A stretch of DNA of 64,000 nucleotides from Zygnema cylindricum. Taxonomy: Eukaryota; Streptophyta; Zygnematophyceae; Zygnematales; Zygnemataceae. Where the stretch lies: NCBI GenBank assembly GCA_037447655.1, contig JBBHKE010001982.1, forward strand, positions 1 to 64,000, written 5' to 3'. Numbering within the stretch: the first letter of the stretch is position 1; every line of letters starts with the position of its first letter. The notes below the pieces were generated by a model. It worked only from the letters and a program-made list of their open reading frames with translations, had not been told where the DNA came from and ran no database searches. Positions 23,130 to 36,093 of this stretch are shown in pieces. A program made the translations under genes and the position numbers.

Positions 23130-23756
23130 TTTCCTTGATAACGATTCTGTTTTAGAAAATGGAAAGGACAAAAAAAAATGGGAAGAGAGGGGAGCGACAA
23201 TGACCGAAAAAGACAAAAAAGACGAAAAGGATCTCGAGAGTCAAACGAAGTACGAAACCGCCACAAAACGACAAAATAATGTGACAGCAAGACAAAAATG
23301 CACGAGCGGCTTCGGTCGGCGAATCAGAGATCAGATTCGCAAGGGTCGTCCTAAAACATTTAGAATCGAAAGTGCGAAAAAAACAAAAAAGTGCGAAAAA
23401 ATACATAAAAACGCGAAATAAAGTGCATACGTTATATCTGATATCCGCGTATTATTCGTATGATATCTTTACGTTTGTCTTCCAGTATCGCGAGGCCTAT
23501 CTTACCAAATATAGCGTTTGCACGCGATTTTGTACTTTTGATGCCCTAACAACCTTAAGAAACCCTAAAACATATTTTTTCCGTACACTTTTGTCCAGTT
23601 ATCGGTTTAAGACCGTCAATCGGAAGCTGAGAGTCTTAGCTTTCAAAATCAACCGTCAGATCCATAATCTGACAAACGTGTACGGAGTAAAGATGTTTAA
23701 GACTTTAAAGAGACGAAAAAAATATTAACACTAATAGCGATTCACGTTGTACTGAA
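22352..23756. other. Spacer with a long A tract; no gene
   Basis: AT-rich. An uninterrupted run of about 30 A lies at about 23096-23127. About 23560-23750 ends in ACTAATAGCGATTCACGTTGTA, which looks like the right end of a TA-flanked MITE whose left end is not clear. No coding frame resembles a known family. Confidence 0.5.
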
Positions 23757-23977
23757 CACCTTGTATCGCTATTACTGTAGTGCTAATGTTTTTTTTGCCA
23801 CTTAAAACACCTTTTATCCGTACACTCTTGTCCGATTATGGATCTGACGGCTGCGATTGAAATCCAAGATTCTCACTTTCCCATCGGCGGTCACGATATG
23901 AAAATCGGACAATTTTGTACGGAAAAAATATGTTTTAAGTGGCGAAAAATTATAAACACTAATAGCGAAACACGGTG
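23757..23977. mobile_element. Short MITE-like element, CACCTTG to CACGGTG
   Basis: Starts CACCTTGTATCGCTATTA and ends TAATAGCGAAACACGGTG followed by TA. The inner arms also pair: CCACTTAAAACACCTTTTATCCG near the left and the reverse of that near 23920-23945. The left TA is not conserved. It is a decayed member of the TA-flanked group. Confidence 0.55.
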
Positions 23978-23984
23978 TACTGTA

Positions 23985-24253
23985 CACCGCGCATCGTAAT
24001 TAGAGTAAATTACTCTAATTCGGTCGCTCGAAATTTCGACTCTATCACATCAAATAGAGTAATCGATTCTAATTTTTTCATTATTCTTTTTAAGGTAAAG
24101 TTTAATTAGCGTTTTTAATTCTTTTATAGGTTTGCTTTAAATAGTTTAGAGTACGGACGGTGTCAGACCGTGCAAAATTGTACTTTATTATGTCAAAAAG
24201 TAAAAATAATGGTTAAATACAAACTGTTATCATGTATTTGCGTTATAACAAAC
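23985..24253. mobile_element. Truncated TA-flanked MITE cut by the satellite
   Basis: Starts CACCGCGCATCGTAATTAGA after TA at 23983-23984. It matches the element 10004-10476 in inverted orientation for about 270 bp, up to CGTTATAACAAACC. There the homology stops and the 28-bp array begins. The other half is not found at the far end of the array (33600). Confidence 0.8.
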
Positions 24254-27200
24254 CCTGTTCAATCACCCCCGTCGATCGTCAATTGATCGATAGCAGTCGA
24301 CAATCCTCCATCGATCGATGGCCGCCGACGATCCTCGATCGATCAATCCTGCTGATGATCCTCGATCGATCGCTGTTGACGATCTTAGGTCGATCGACCG
24401 CCGCCGACTATCCTCGGTCGATCGATCGCCGCCAACGATCCTCGATCGATCGATCGCTACTGACGATCATCAATCGTTTGATCGCCGCCGACAATCCTCG
24501 GTCGATCGATCGCCTCTAACAATCCTCAGTCTATAGATTGTCGTCGACGATCCTCGGTTGTTCGATCGACCCATCGCAGACTATGATCCTCGGTGGATCT
24601 ATCGTCTCCGACGATCTTTGATCATTCAATCGCCCCCGACGATCGTCGATTGATCGATGGCAGCTGACAATCCTCCATTGATCAATCGCCGCCGACGATC
24701 CTTGGTCGATCGATCCCGTTGACGATCCTTGATTGATCGATCGCCACCCACTATCCTCGATACATCGGTCGTCGCCGACTCTCCTCGATCGATTGATCGC
24801 CGCCGACAATCCTCGATCGATCGATCACAGACGACAATTCTCGATCGATAGATTGCATGCGACGATCCACGGTCGATCAATCACCGCTGATTGTCCTCGG
24901 TCGAACGGTCTCTAGCGACGATCCTCGGTCGATCGATCGCTGCTGACGATCCTCGGTCGATCGATCGCCGCGAACGATCCTCGGTCGTTCGATCGCTGCC
25001 AACGATATTCGGTCATCGATCACTGCGGACGATCTTCGGTCGATCAATCGGCATCGACGATCCTCGAAAGAACTATTACCGCCAACGATCTTCGATCGAT
25101 CGATCGCCCCCGATGATCGTCGGCTGATCCATCGCAGCTAACAATCCTCCATCGATCAAACGACGCCGACAATCCGCGGTCAATCGATCCTTGAGGACGA
25201 TCCTCGGTCGATCGATCTCTGCTAACATCGACGATGGATCAATCGCTGCCAATGATCCTCGATCGGTCGATCACCGCCAACGATCCTCGGTCGGTCGATC
25301 GCCGCCGACATTCTTTTATCGGTCGATCGATCGCCGCCGACATTCCTTGATCGGTCGATCGATCGCCGCCGACAATCCTCTATCGGTCGATCACGCTGAC
25401 GATACTCGTATTTCAATTGCCACCGGCGATCTTTGATCAATCAATTGTTGCCGACGATCCTTGGTCGATCGATCATCGCCGACGATCCTCGATACATCAA
25501 TCGCTGCCGACGATCCTCGATCGATCGATTGCCGCCGACAATCCTCAGTCGATCGATCGCCGCCAACAATCATCGGTCGATCATTCGCCGCCGAAGATCC
25601 TTGGTTGATCGATCATCGTTGACGATTCTCGATCGATCGATCGCCACTAACGATCCTCATTTGTTTGATCGACCGATTGCTGCGGACGATCCTCGGTCGA
25701 TTAATCGCCGCCAAAGATCCTCGATCGATCGATCGTCGTTGATTATCCTCGATGGATTAGTCGTCGCCAACGATCCTCAGTCGACCGATCGCCGCTGAGG
25801 ATCCTCGGTCGATCGACCGGTGCCGACAATTCTCGATCGATCAATCACGCCGACGATCCTCGGTCATTTGATCGCCTTCGACGATCCTCGATCTATTGAT
25901 CTATGTCAACAATCCTCGGTCTTTCGATCGCCACTCATGATCCTCGGTCGATCAATCGCCGCCGACGATCCTCGATATTTCGATAGCCGTTGACGATCTT
26001 CAACCTCTCGATCGTAGCCGACGATCCACCATCGATCGATCGTCGCCAGTAATCCTCGATCGATCGATTGCCGCCATCGATCTTTGATCGATCGCCGCTG
26101 AAGATCCTCCATTAATCGATCGCTGTCGACGATCCTCGATGGATCGATCCGTGAAGACGATCCTCGGTCGATCGATCTCTACCAACGATCCTCAATAGAT
26201 CGATCGCCGCCAACGATCCTCGGCCAGTCCATCGCCGCCAATGATCCTCGGTCGGTCGATTGTCGCCGACATTCCTTGATCGGTCGATCGATCGCCGCCG
26301 ACAATCCTTGATCGATCGATCACGCTGACGATAGTTGGTATATCAATTATAGCCGACGATCCTTGATCAATCAATTGTTGCCGACGATCCTCGATCGATC
26401 TGTCGTCGCCAACGATCCTCTGTACATAGATCGCCGCCAACGTTCCTCGATCAATCGATCGCCGCCAACAATCTTCAGTGAATCGATCGCCACCAACAAT
26501 CCTCGGTCGACCGATCGCCGCCGACGATCCTCGATCGATCGATCGCAGCTGACGATCTTGGGTCAATCCATCGCCGCCGACGAAAGTTGATCGATTGTCG
26601 TCGTCGATCCTCGGTCGATCGATGGCAACCGACGATCCTCGATTCATCAATTGCAGCCGACGATCCTCGATCGATCGATCGCAGCTGACGAACCTTGATC
26701 AATCGATTGCCGCTAACGATCCTCGATCATCGATCGCCGTTAACGATCCTCGGTAGATCGATCGGCGCCGACGTTCTTCGGTCGATCGATCGCCGCTGAC
26801 GATCCTCGGTCGATCAATCACCGTTGACGATCCTCGCTCGATCGAGCGCCGCCGACGATCCTCAATCGATTGATCGACCAATCACCGCCGACAATCATGT
26901 GTTGATCGATCGTAGCCGACGATCCTCTATCGATCAATTGCCGGGGACGATCCTCGACTGATTGATTGTTGTTGACGATCCTTGATCGATCGATCGCCGC
27001 CAACGATCCTAGATCGATCGATCGTCGCCGACTATCCTTGGTCAATCGATCGTTACTGACGATCCTCGATCAATCGATCCCCTTTGAGAATCCTTGGTCG
27101 ATCGATCACCATCGACGATACTTTGTCGATCGATCGTAGCCAACTATCCTCCATTGATTGATCCTCGACGACGATCCTTGATCAATTTGTTGTTGCTGAT

Positions 27201-30200
27201 GATTCTCGGTCGATCGATCCTTGCCGACGATCCTCGATCGATCAATCGCCGCCAACTATCCTCGGTCAATCGATCGCCGCCAACAATCCTCGATCAATAG
27301 ATCACGCCGATTATCCTCGGTCATTCGATCGTCGTTGAGGATCGTCGATTCATCGATCGATGCCGACAATCCTCGGTTGATCGATTGTTGTTAACGATCC
27401 TCAGTCGATCAATCGTTGCTGACGATCCTTAGTCGTTTGATCGATCGATTACACCCAACGATCCTCGGTTGATCGATCGCCGCCGACGATCCTAGATCGT
27501 TCGGTCGCCTGATGATCCTCAATCGGTCGATCAGTGCCAACAATCCTATGTCGATCCATTGCCGCCGATGATTCCTCGATCAATCGATAGTCGCTGATGA
27601 TCCACGGTCGATGGAGCGCCGCCGACAATCTTCGGTCAATCGATCGCCGCTGACAATCCTCGATCGATCAATCGTCGCCGACAATCCTCGATCGATCGCT
27701 CGCCACCAACTATCCTCGATCGATCGATCGTCGCCGACAATCCTCGATCATCGATCGCAACCGACAATCCTCGATCGATCGATCGTAGCCGACAATCCTT
27801 GATCGATCCATCGCTACCGATGATCCTCAGTCGATCGATCGCCACCGACGATCCTCGGTCCTTCGATCGCCGCCGACGATCCTCGGTCCTTCGATCGCCG
27901 CCGACGATCCTCGATCAAACGATCGTTGCCGACATTCCTCGATCATTTGATTGCAACAGACGATCTTCAGTCGATCGATCCTCTCTGAACATCCTCGGTC
28001 TATCGATCGTCGCCGACGATTTTCGGTGGATCTATCGCCGCCAACGATCCTCGATTGTTCGATCGCCCCCGACGATCGTCGGTCGATCGATGGCAGCAAA
28101 CAATCCTCCATCGATCGATGGTCGCCGACGATCCTCGATTGATCGATTGCTGCTGACGATCTTCAGTCGATCGACCGCCGCCGACGATCCTTGGTCGATC
28201 GATCGCCGCCGACGATCCTCAATCGATCTATCGTCGCCGAGGATCCTCGATCGATCGATCGCTACCGACGATCCTCAATCGTTTGATCGCCGTCGGCGAT
28301 CCTCGGTTGATCGATCGCATCTAACAATCCTCAGTCGATCGATCGGCGCCGATGATCCTCAGTCGTTCGATCGACCGATCGCAGACTACGATCCTCGGAT
28401 GATCTATCGCCGCCGACGATCCTTGATCGTTCGATCGCCCCTGACGATCATCGGTTGATTGATAACAGCTGATAATCCTCCATCGATCGATCGTCGCCGA
28501 CGATCCTTGGTCGATCGATCGCGCTGACGATCCTCAATTGATTGATCGCCGCCCACTATCCTCGATAGATCGATCCCTGCCGACAATCCTCGATTGATCA
28601 ATCATAGCCGACGATTTTCGATCGATAGATTGCAATCAACAATTTTCGATCGATCAATCGCACTCGACGATCCTCGGTCGATCGATCGCTGCTGACTGTC
28701 CTCGGTCGAACGATTGCCGGCGACGATCTTCGACCGATCAATCACCGCCAACGATTCTCGGTCGTTCGATCGTCGCCAACGATTCTCGGTCGTTCGATTG
28801 TCGCCAACGATACTCGGTCGATCGATCACTGCGAACGATCCTCGATCGATTGATCACCCCCGATGATCGTAGCTCCATCGACCGCAGCCGACAATCCTCC
28901 ATCGATCGAACGCCGCCGACAATCCTTGGTCGATCGATCTTTGACAACGATCCTCGGTCGATCGATCTTTGCCAACGATCCTCGATGGATCGATCGCTGC
29001 CATTGATCCTTGGTCGGTCGATCGTAGCCAACGATCTTCGGTCATTCAATCGCCGCCGACAATCCTCGATCGATCGATCACGCTGACGATACTCGATACA
29101 TCAATTGTCGCTGACGATCCTTGATCAATCGATTGATGCCGACGATCCTCGGTCGATCGATCATCGCCGACAATCCTCGGTACATCAATCGCCGCCAACG
29201 ATCCTCAATCGATCGATCGTCGTCGACAATCCTCAATCAATCGATCGCCGCCAACAATCCTTGGTCGATCATTCGTCGCCAACGATCCTTGGTCGATCGA
29301 TCATCGCTGACGATCTTCGGTCGATCGATCGCCACTGACGATCCTCATTTGTTTGATTGACCGATTGTTGCCGACGATCCTCGGTCGATCAATCGCCGCC
29401 GACGATCCTCGATCGATTGATCGTTGATGATGATCCTCGATAGAGAAGTCGCCGCCAACGATCCTCGGTAGGTCGATTGCCGCTGACAATCCTCGATCGG
29501 TCGATCGATCGCCGTTAACGATCGTCGGTAGATCGATCGTTGCGGACAATCCTCGATCGATCAATCACGCCGACGATCCTCGACCATTTGATTGCCTTCG
29601 ACGATCCTCGATCCATCGATCGATGTCAACGATCCTCGATTGTTCCATCGCTGTTGACGATCCTCAGCGAATCGATTGTCGCCGACAATCCTCGATCGAT
29701 CGATTGCCGCCGGCGATCCTTGATCGATCACCGCTGACGATCCTCCATCAATCGATCGTTGCCGATGATCCTCGATCGATCGATCGACGTCAAAGATCCA
29801 TGATCGATCGATCGCTACCGACGATGATGACGGTCCTCGGTTGTTCGATCAATCGATTACCACCGACGATTCTGGTCAATTGATCGTAGCCTACGATCCT
29901 CCATTGATCGATCGCCGTTGACAATCCTAGATCGATCGATTGTTGCCGACGATCCTCGATCGATTGCCGCCGAAGATCCTCGGTACACCGATCGCCGCCG
30001 CGATCCCCGGTCGATCGATCGATGTCGACAATCCTCGATCGTTTGAAGACCGGGGACGATCTTCTGTCGATCGATCGTAGGTGACGTTCCTCCATCGATC
30101 GATCGTCGCAGACAATCCTCGATTGATCAATTGTTGCCGATGATCCTCGATCTATCGCCGCCGACGATCTTTGATCGATCGATCGCTGCCGACGATCCTC

Positions 30201-33200
30201 GTTCGATGGATCGCCATCGAAGATCCTCGGTCGATCAATCGCCGATGGCGATCCATGTTCGATCGCCGCCGACAATTATCGATTGATGGATCGCCGCCGA
30301 CGATCTTCGATTGATCGATCGCCGTCGACAATCCTGGATTGATCAATCGTCGCCGACGATCCTCGGTCAATCAATCGTCGCTGACGATTCTCGATCGTTC
30401 GATCGCCACTGACTATCCTTGATCGATCAATCGTCGACGACAATCCTTGATCGATCGCCGCCAAGGATCCTCGATCGTTTGATCGCCGCCAAGGATCTTC
30501 GGTCGATCAACCACCGTCAAGTATTTTTGGTCAATCGATCGCCGCCGATGATCTTCGGTCAATCGACCGCCACCGACGATCCTCGGTCGATCGATAGCCG
30601 TTGACGATCCTCTATTAATCGATCCCTGCCGACAATCTTCGATGGATCTATCGATGCCAACGATCCTCATTCATTCGATCGCCGTCGACATTCCTCGATC
30701 GGTCGATCGATCGCCGCTAACGATCCTCTTTCAATCGATCAAGCCAACGATACTCAGCCATTCGATCGTCGTCAACAATCCTCGATTGATTGATCGCGGC
30801 CAACAACTCTCAACCGATCGATCCCCGCTGACGATCCTTGATCGTTCGATGGCCGCCGACAATCCTCGGTTAATCGATCGCCGCTAACGATCCTCGATCG
30901 ATCAATCGCCGTCGACGATCCTCGATTGATCGATCGCAGCTAAGAATCCTCGGTTGATCGGTCGCCGCTGATGATTCTCAGTCGTTTGATTGATTGATCG
31001 CTGCCGTCTATCCTTTGTCGATCGATCGCCGCCGACAAACCTCAGTTGTTCGATCGCCACCGAAGATCTTTCGTCGATTGATCGTAGCTGACGATCCTCC
31101 ATTGTTCGATCGGCGATGACGATCATCGATCGATCTATTGTTGCTGACGATCCTCGGTCGTTCGATTGTCGGCGACGATCCTCGGTACATTGATCGTCGG
31201 CGACAATCCTCGGTACATTGATCCAACGATCCTCTGTCAATTGATCGCTACCGACGATCCTCGATCGATCGATCACTTTTGACGATCCTTTGTCGATCGA
31301 TCGCCATTGACAATCCTCGGTCGTTTGATCGACTGATCGTCGCCAATGATCCTCGGTTGACTGATGGCCGCCGACGATACTCGAACGATCTATCGCCCCA
31401 GACAATCCTCGGTCGATCGAGCGCCGCCAACGATCCTCGTTGGATCAGTCGCCGCCAACAATCCTCGGTCGGTCGATCGCCGACGACATTCCTTAATCGA
31501 CCGATCGATCACCGCTAACGATCCTCGATCGATCGATCGCCGCTGAAGATCCTAGATAGATTGATGGCCGCCAACAATCCTCATTTAGTTGATCACTACC
31601 GACAATTCTCGATCGGTCGATCAATCGCTGTTGATGATCCTCAATCGATTGATCGCCACCGACGATCCTCCGTCAAATCGCGGTCGATCGATCGCTGCCG
31701 AAAATCCTCGATCAATTAATCGCCGCCGACAATTCTCAGTCTATCAATCGCCGCTGACGATACTCAGTCGTTTGATCGACCGATCGCCGCCGATGATCCT
31801 CGGTCGATCGATCGTCGTCGACGATCCTCGATTGTTCGATCGCCGCCGATGATTCTCCTTCGATCGATCGTAGCCGACGATCCTCCATCGATCGATCACG
31901 GTTGACGATCCTCGATCTATCGATTGTTGCCGACTATCCTTCGTCGATCGATCGCCGCCAACAATCCTCGGTACATCGATCCCCGCCGAATATCCTCAAT
32001 TGATCGATCGCCGCCGACGATCCTCCATCGACAAGTTGCCGCCAACGATCCTGAGTAGATTGATCGTCGTCGACGATCCTTGATCATTCGATCGCCGCCG
32101 ATGATCCTCGGTCGAACAATCGCCGCCGACGATCATCAATCGTTTGATCGACCGATCGCCACCGACGATCCTCGGTGGATCAATCGCCGCTGACTACCCT
32201 CGATTGTTCGATCGCCGCCGACGATCCTCCGTCGATCGATCGAAGCCGACAATCCTCCTTTGATTGATCATCGGCGACGATCCTCAATCGATCGATTTCT
32301 GCGGACCATCCTCGGTCAATCGATCGCTGCGGACGATCCTTGGTATATCGATCGTCGCCGACGATCCTCGATCGATCGATCGCCGCCGAATATACTTGAT
32401 CGATCAATCGCCGCCAACGATCCACGATTGATCGCTCGCAGCCGACGATTCTCGATCGATCGATCGCAGCCGACGATCCTTGATCGATCGATCGCCGCTG
32501 ACGATCCTCGGTCATTTGATTGCCGCCGAAGATCCTCGATGGATCGATCGCCGCCGACGATCCTCGGTAGATCTTTCGCCGCTGATGATCCTCGATCGTT
32601 CGATCGCCGCCGATGATCCTCGGTCGATCAATCGCCACTGACAATCCTCGGTCTATCGATCGCCGCCAAAGATCCTTGGTCGTTAGATCGACCGATTGCT
32701 GCTGAAGATCCTCTATTGATTCATCGCCGGCGACGATCCTCAGTCGTTTGGTCGCCCCCGACGATCGTTGGTCGATCGATCGCAACCGACAATCCTCCAT
32801 CGATCGATCGCCGCCGATGATCCTCGTTCGATCGATCGCCGAGGACGATCCTCGGTCGATCGATCTTTGCCAACGATCCTCGGTCGAACGATCGCCGCCG
32901 ACGATCCACGGTCAAACGATCGCGGCCGATGAACCTCGGCGATCGATCGCCGCCGACGATCCTTGGTCGATCGATCGCCGCCGAGGATCCTCAGTCGAAC
33001 GATCGTTGCTGACGATCCTTGATCGACTGATCGCCGCTGACGATCCTCGCCGTCGACGATCCTCAATCGATCGATCGCCGCCGACGATCCTGGGTCGATC
33101 GATCGCTGCTAACGATCCTCGGTCGAACGCTAACGATCCTCGATTAGTCGATCGCCGCCGACGATCCTGGGTCGATCGATCGCTGCTAACGATCCTCGGT

Positions 33201-33599
33201 CGAACGCTAACGATCCTCGATTAGTCGATCGACGCCGACGATCCTCGGTCGATCGACTCCACCGACGATCCTCGGTCGATCGATCGCCGCCGACGATCTT
33301 GGGTCGATCGATCGCCATTGACGATCCTCGGTTAAACGCTAACGATCCTCGATCGAGCAATTGCAGCCGACGATCCTAGATCGATCGATCGTTGCCGATG
33401 ATCCTCGATCGATCTATCGCCAGCGACGATTCTCGATCGGTCGTTCGATCGCCGCCGATGATCCTCGGTCGATCGATCGCCACTGACGATCCTCGGTCGA
33501 TCGATTGCCGTCGACGATCCTCTGTCGTTCGATCGCCGCCGACGATCCTTTGTCGTTCGATCGCCGCCGACGATCCTTTGTCGACCGATCGTCGTCGAT
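24254..33599. repeat. 9.3-kb minisatellite, 28-bp GC-rich unit with higher-order repeats
   Basis: Around 330 diverged copies of a 28-bp unit built from a palindromic CGATCGATCG core and a GCCGCCGACGATCCTCGG arm. Many units vary by substitution or by gain or loss of GATC-type 4-mers. Larger blocks recur: about 24260-26140 realigns with about 28070-29800 (offset 3.69-3.81 kb; for example GCAGACTATGATCCTCGG at 24576 and GCAGACTACGATCCTCGG at 28381). Another block recurs at about 930 bp (near 25390 and 26320). A near-perfect 80-bp doublet sits at 33076-33235. Long open frames on both strands are by-products: the consensus contains no stop triplet in any frame, and 28 is not a multiple of 3. Confidence 0.95.
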
Positions 33600-36093
33600 A
33601 AAGATATCAGGATAAATGTTTATCGTGATATATTGAAATGACGCTAGGTGAAACAAATATTCAAACCCTCCTCCCGCAAGGAGCGCGTGGGCTGGGGGGG
33701 TCTGTGTTCGATTTTCACCTTACGATTTGCCGTGTTGTTTACCGTATGAGTTACCGTACTAAATCTGTACGGACACTCATCTCTTTCCAAATATAAAGCG
33801 ATAATTTTTGTTGGTCCCGGAGCGATATATTTAGCCTTTTGACCGTTAGATATTCCTGAATATCGAATTTATCACAATAACTTTTTACCCGATACACAAC
33901 AGTTTTCTTAAATGTCAAACCCAAAGGCATTCAGCTTACAATCCTCGTCTTAGCGTTCATTCTATTTATACTTGTTGCTATTTTCACATGGTTCAATTGT
34001 TTTTGAAAACATTGTTAACTTGAGCTCAAATCCTAGAAATGTCGGTAGCTAAATGTTTAATTTTTGGGGAATTGAAAATCATTACTGGATCGAATCTGAG
34101 TCTTAGCGGATCTTTTGATACCGTGGATTCTTTTATTGCTATATGTTATATCCACTTTAGAGCAGTTTGGGAGCCCTCGCTGTGATGTTGGTTTACATGG
34201 TCTAGAATCTGAAAATGGAGTTTTTTGTGGCTACATTTGAACGCCATATGTGTCCAATAGCGGTCTGAGCACTCCCGTTGACATGTCCTTGCCAAGACAA
34301 CCATACCATGGAAGTAGACAGAGCATTATGAAAGAGGCGCATGATAAACCATATAGAGTACATGGAAAAAAACAAACGACAAGCCAAACCAAATATACGA
34401 ACTAAAGTCATGTGACAGTAACAAACACGCAGAAAATGGCAGACTTACAAAGGACACGGAAAAGGACGACGAAATCAAAACCAGCAACAAAATTAATCAA
34501 CTCTAACAATAACTAATCAAAGTGGAACCGAGATAATATTGTTCTCCTCATTCAAATGGAGTTGTCTTGCTCCAAAGATCTGGGAGAAACACCACCAATT
34601 GTGACTTTACTAGGTGGTGCAGCAAGGTGGATGAGTGAGTTTTTGTTGAACTTCGACCGACAAGACATTGGTCATCTTCATTGTTCCATGGACTATCTTT
34701 CATCTCTTTTCAGTTCCGATTAGCCTGATCTAACTTCTCGATGGACAAAAACATACCATCAAATTGATAGTGAAGGACATCTTTGTCACAAAAATTATTC
34801 TTCAACAACCAACCAGAACACATCTTGTCTTTTTTTTGTCCCTATGTATTGAGATGGTTTCCTTCATGGTTCGCGATAAAGCTTAGTACAAAATTGGTAC
34901 TGGCAACTTGACAACCATTCAGGCAAACCCACATACCTGCTGCCGATTATTCGTAAATAGCCATTATTTAATTTGCTTCATTCCTTTCAGAAAATACAAT
35001 ATCATCATGATAACAATCTTTGGACTACCAACACAGCCAGAATACCCCTCTTAGTGCACCAAATCACGGGAGACCAACATAGAGGATTCCCGCTCAGAGA
35101 CTACCTTTCACTATGTACCAACACAACCAGGTCTCAAATCCAAAGACAGACATGTAACTTCTTGAAAAGCTCATGCGATGCATAAGCAAATGAACCATAG
35201 TTTACATGTATGAAAACAAAAGAAAAGACTATCCTGTAACGGCCATACTACACCCGTATCATACCATTTTTTCCAGTATAATATGCATATAGTACGAATT
35301 GGATATAGGATTTCCAATTGTTTTCGCACGTTTGAACTATGAAATGATTGAACTCCAAACAAAAGTTGACAAAGAATCCATCAACAAAAGAGACTCAACA
35401 GATTCTGTAACCACATATATTCTGTGGTTAATTACTGCTGCTAGTACCGAAACTTAAACATCACAATACTGTGAACATACTGCACGATCATTTCTGAAAG
35501 CGCACATTTGCATAATAAGTAGAATATCGACTCCCATGAAACAACTTTGATGCCCTCAGTAATCTTTAAATGAGAGAGGAGCCATGTCGCATAAATTTAA
35601 CAAAAAAGACGATACAATAATAACATCATTGTATTAAAGTGTAAAAATCATTTCCAACATGAGACCTCGTATCCTGAATAGCACTGACACTCTCCATGGG
35701 CCTGATAAAATAATCTAGCCATCCTGATCATAATTACTGAGGGCAAGACTACCAACCTTTTCTTGTGCCTCTCCGAATTTCTGCTACTGTGTAGAAACGT
35801 TCAAACTATCCTTCACGACTTGGGTCCAATATACTCTCAGAGCGAGTAAACATAAACAATACACAGTTACAATGAAAAGGTTTGATATAAGATTCTTTTC
35901 CTTTTGTACGAGACCGAAAACAAATTTGGGGAAAGTGCACATGTGCGGTTGGCCGTGACATTTGAAACTTGCCTGCTGAAGAGACTGCAAGTACATTAAC
36001 GTTGAAATGTGGACAAGAGGAAAATCAGGGTGGCTCCATTGAAAAAATTAACAAGGCCCGATTGTAAAAAGGAGTCGAGGAAAATTTTACGAG
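33600..36093. other. Spacer between satellite and TPR gene; no gene recognised
   Basis: AT-rich. A tRNA-sized stretch at 33646-33720 begins AGGTGAAA and ends TTTTCACCT with TGTTCGATTTT inside, but the arms do not fold as a proper tRNA. The remainder shows only short frames without recognisable domains; the part nearest 36093 may be 3' UTR of the TPR gene. Confidence 0.5.

Noticed and set aside
24254-33599. Dozens of open frames of 60-220 codons on both strands within the 28-bp array
   Set aside because: They follow from a repeat unit without stop triplets and a length not divisible by three; the reading shifts through all three frames every 84 bp, and both strands look equally open.
24254-33599. 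CRISPR array
   Set aside because: No unique spacers alternate with a conserved repeat; the whole unit varies, and the context is a eukaryotic genome.
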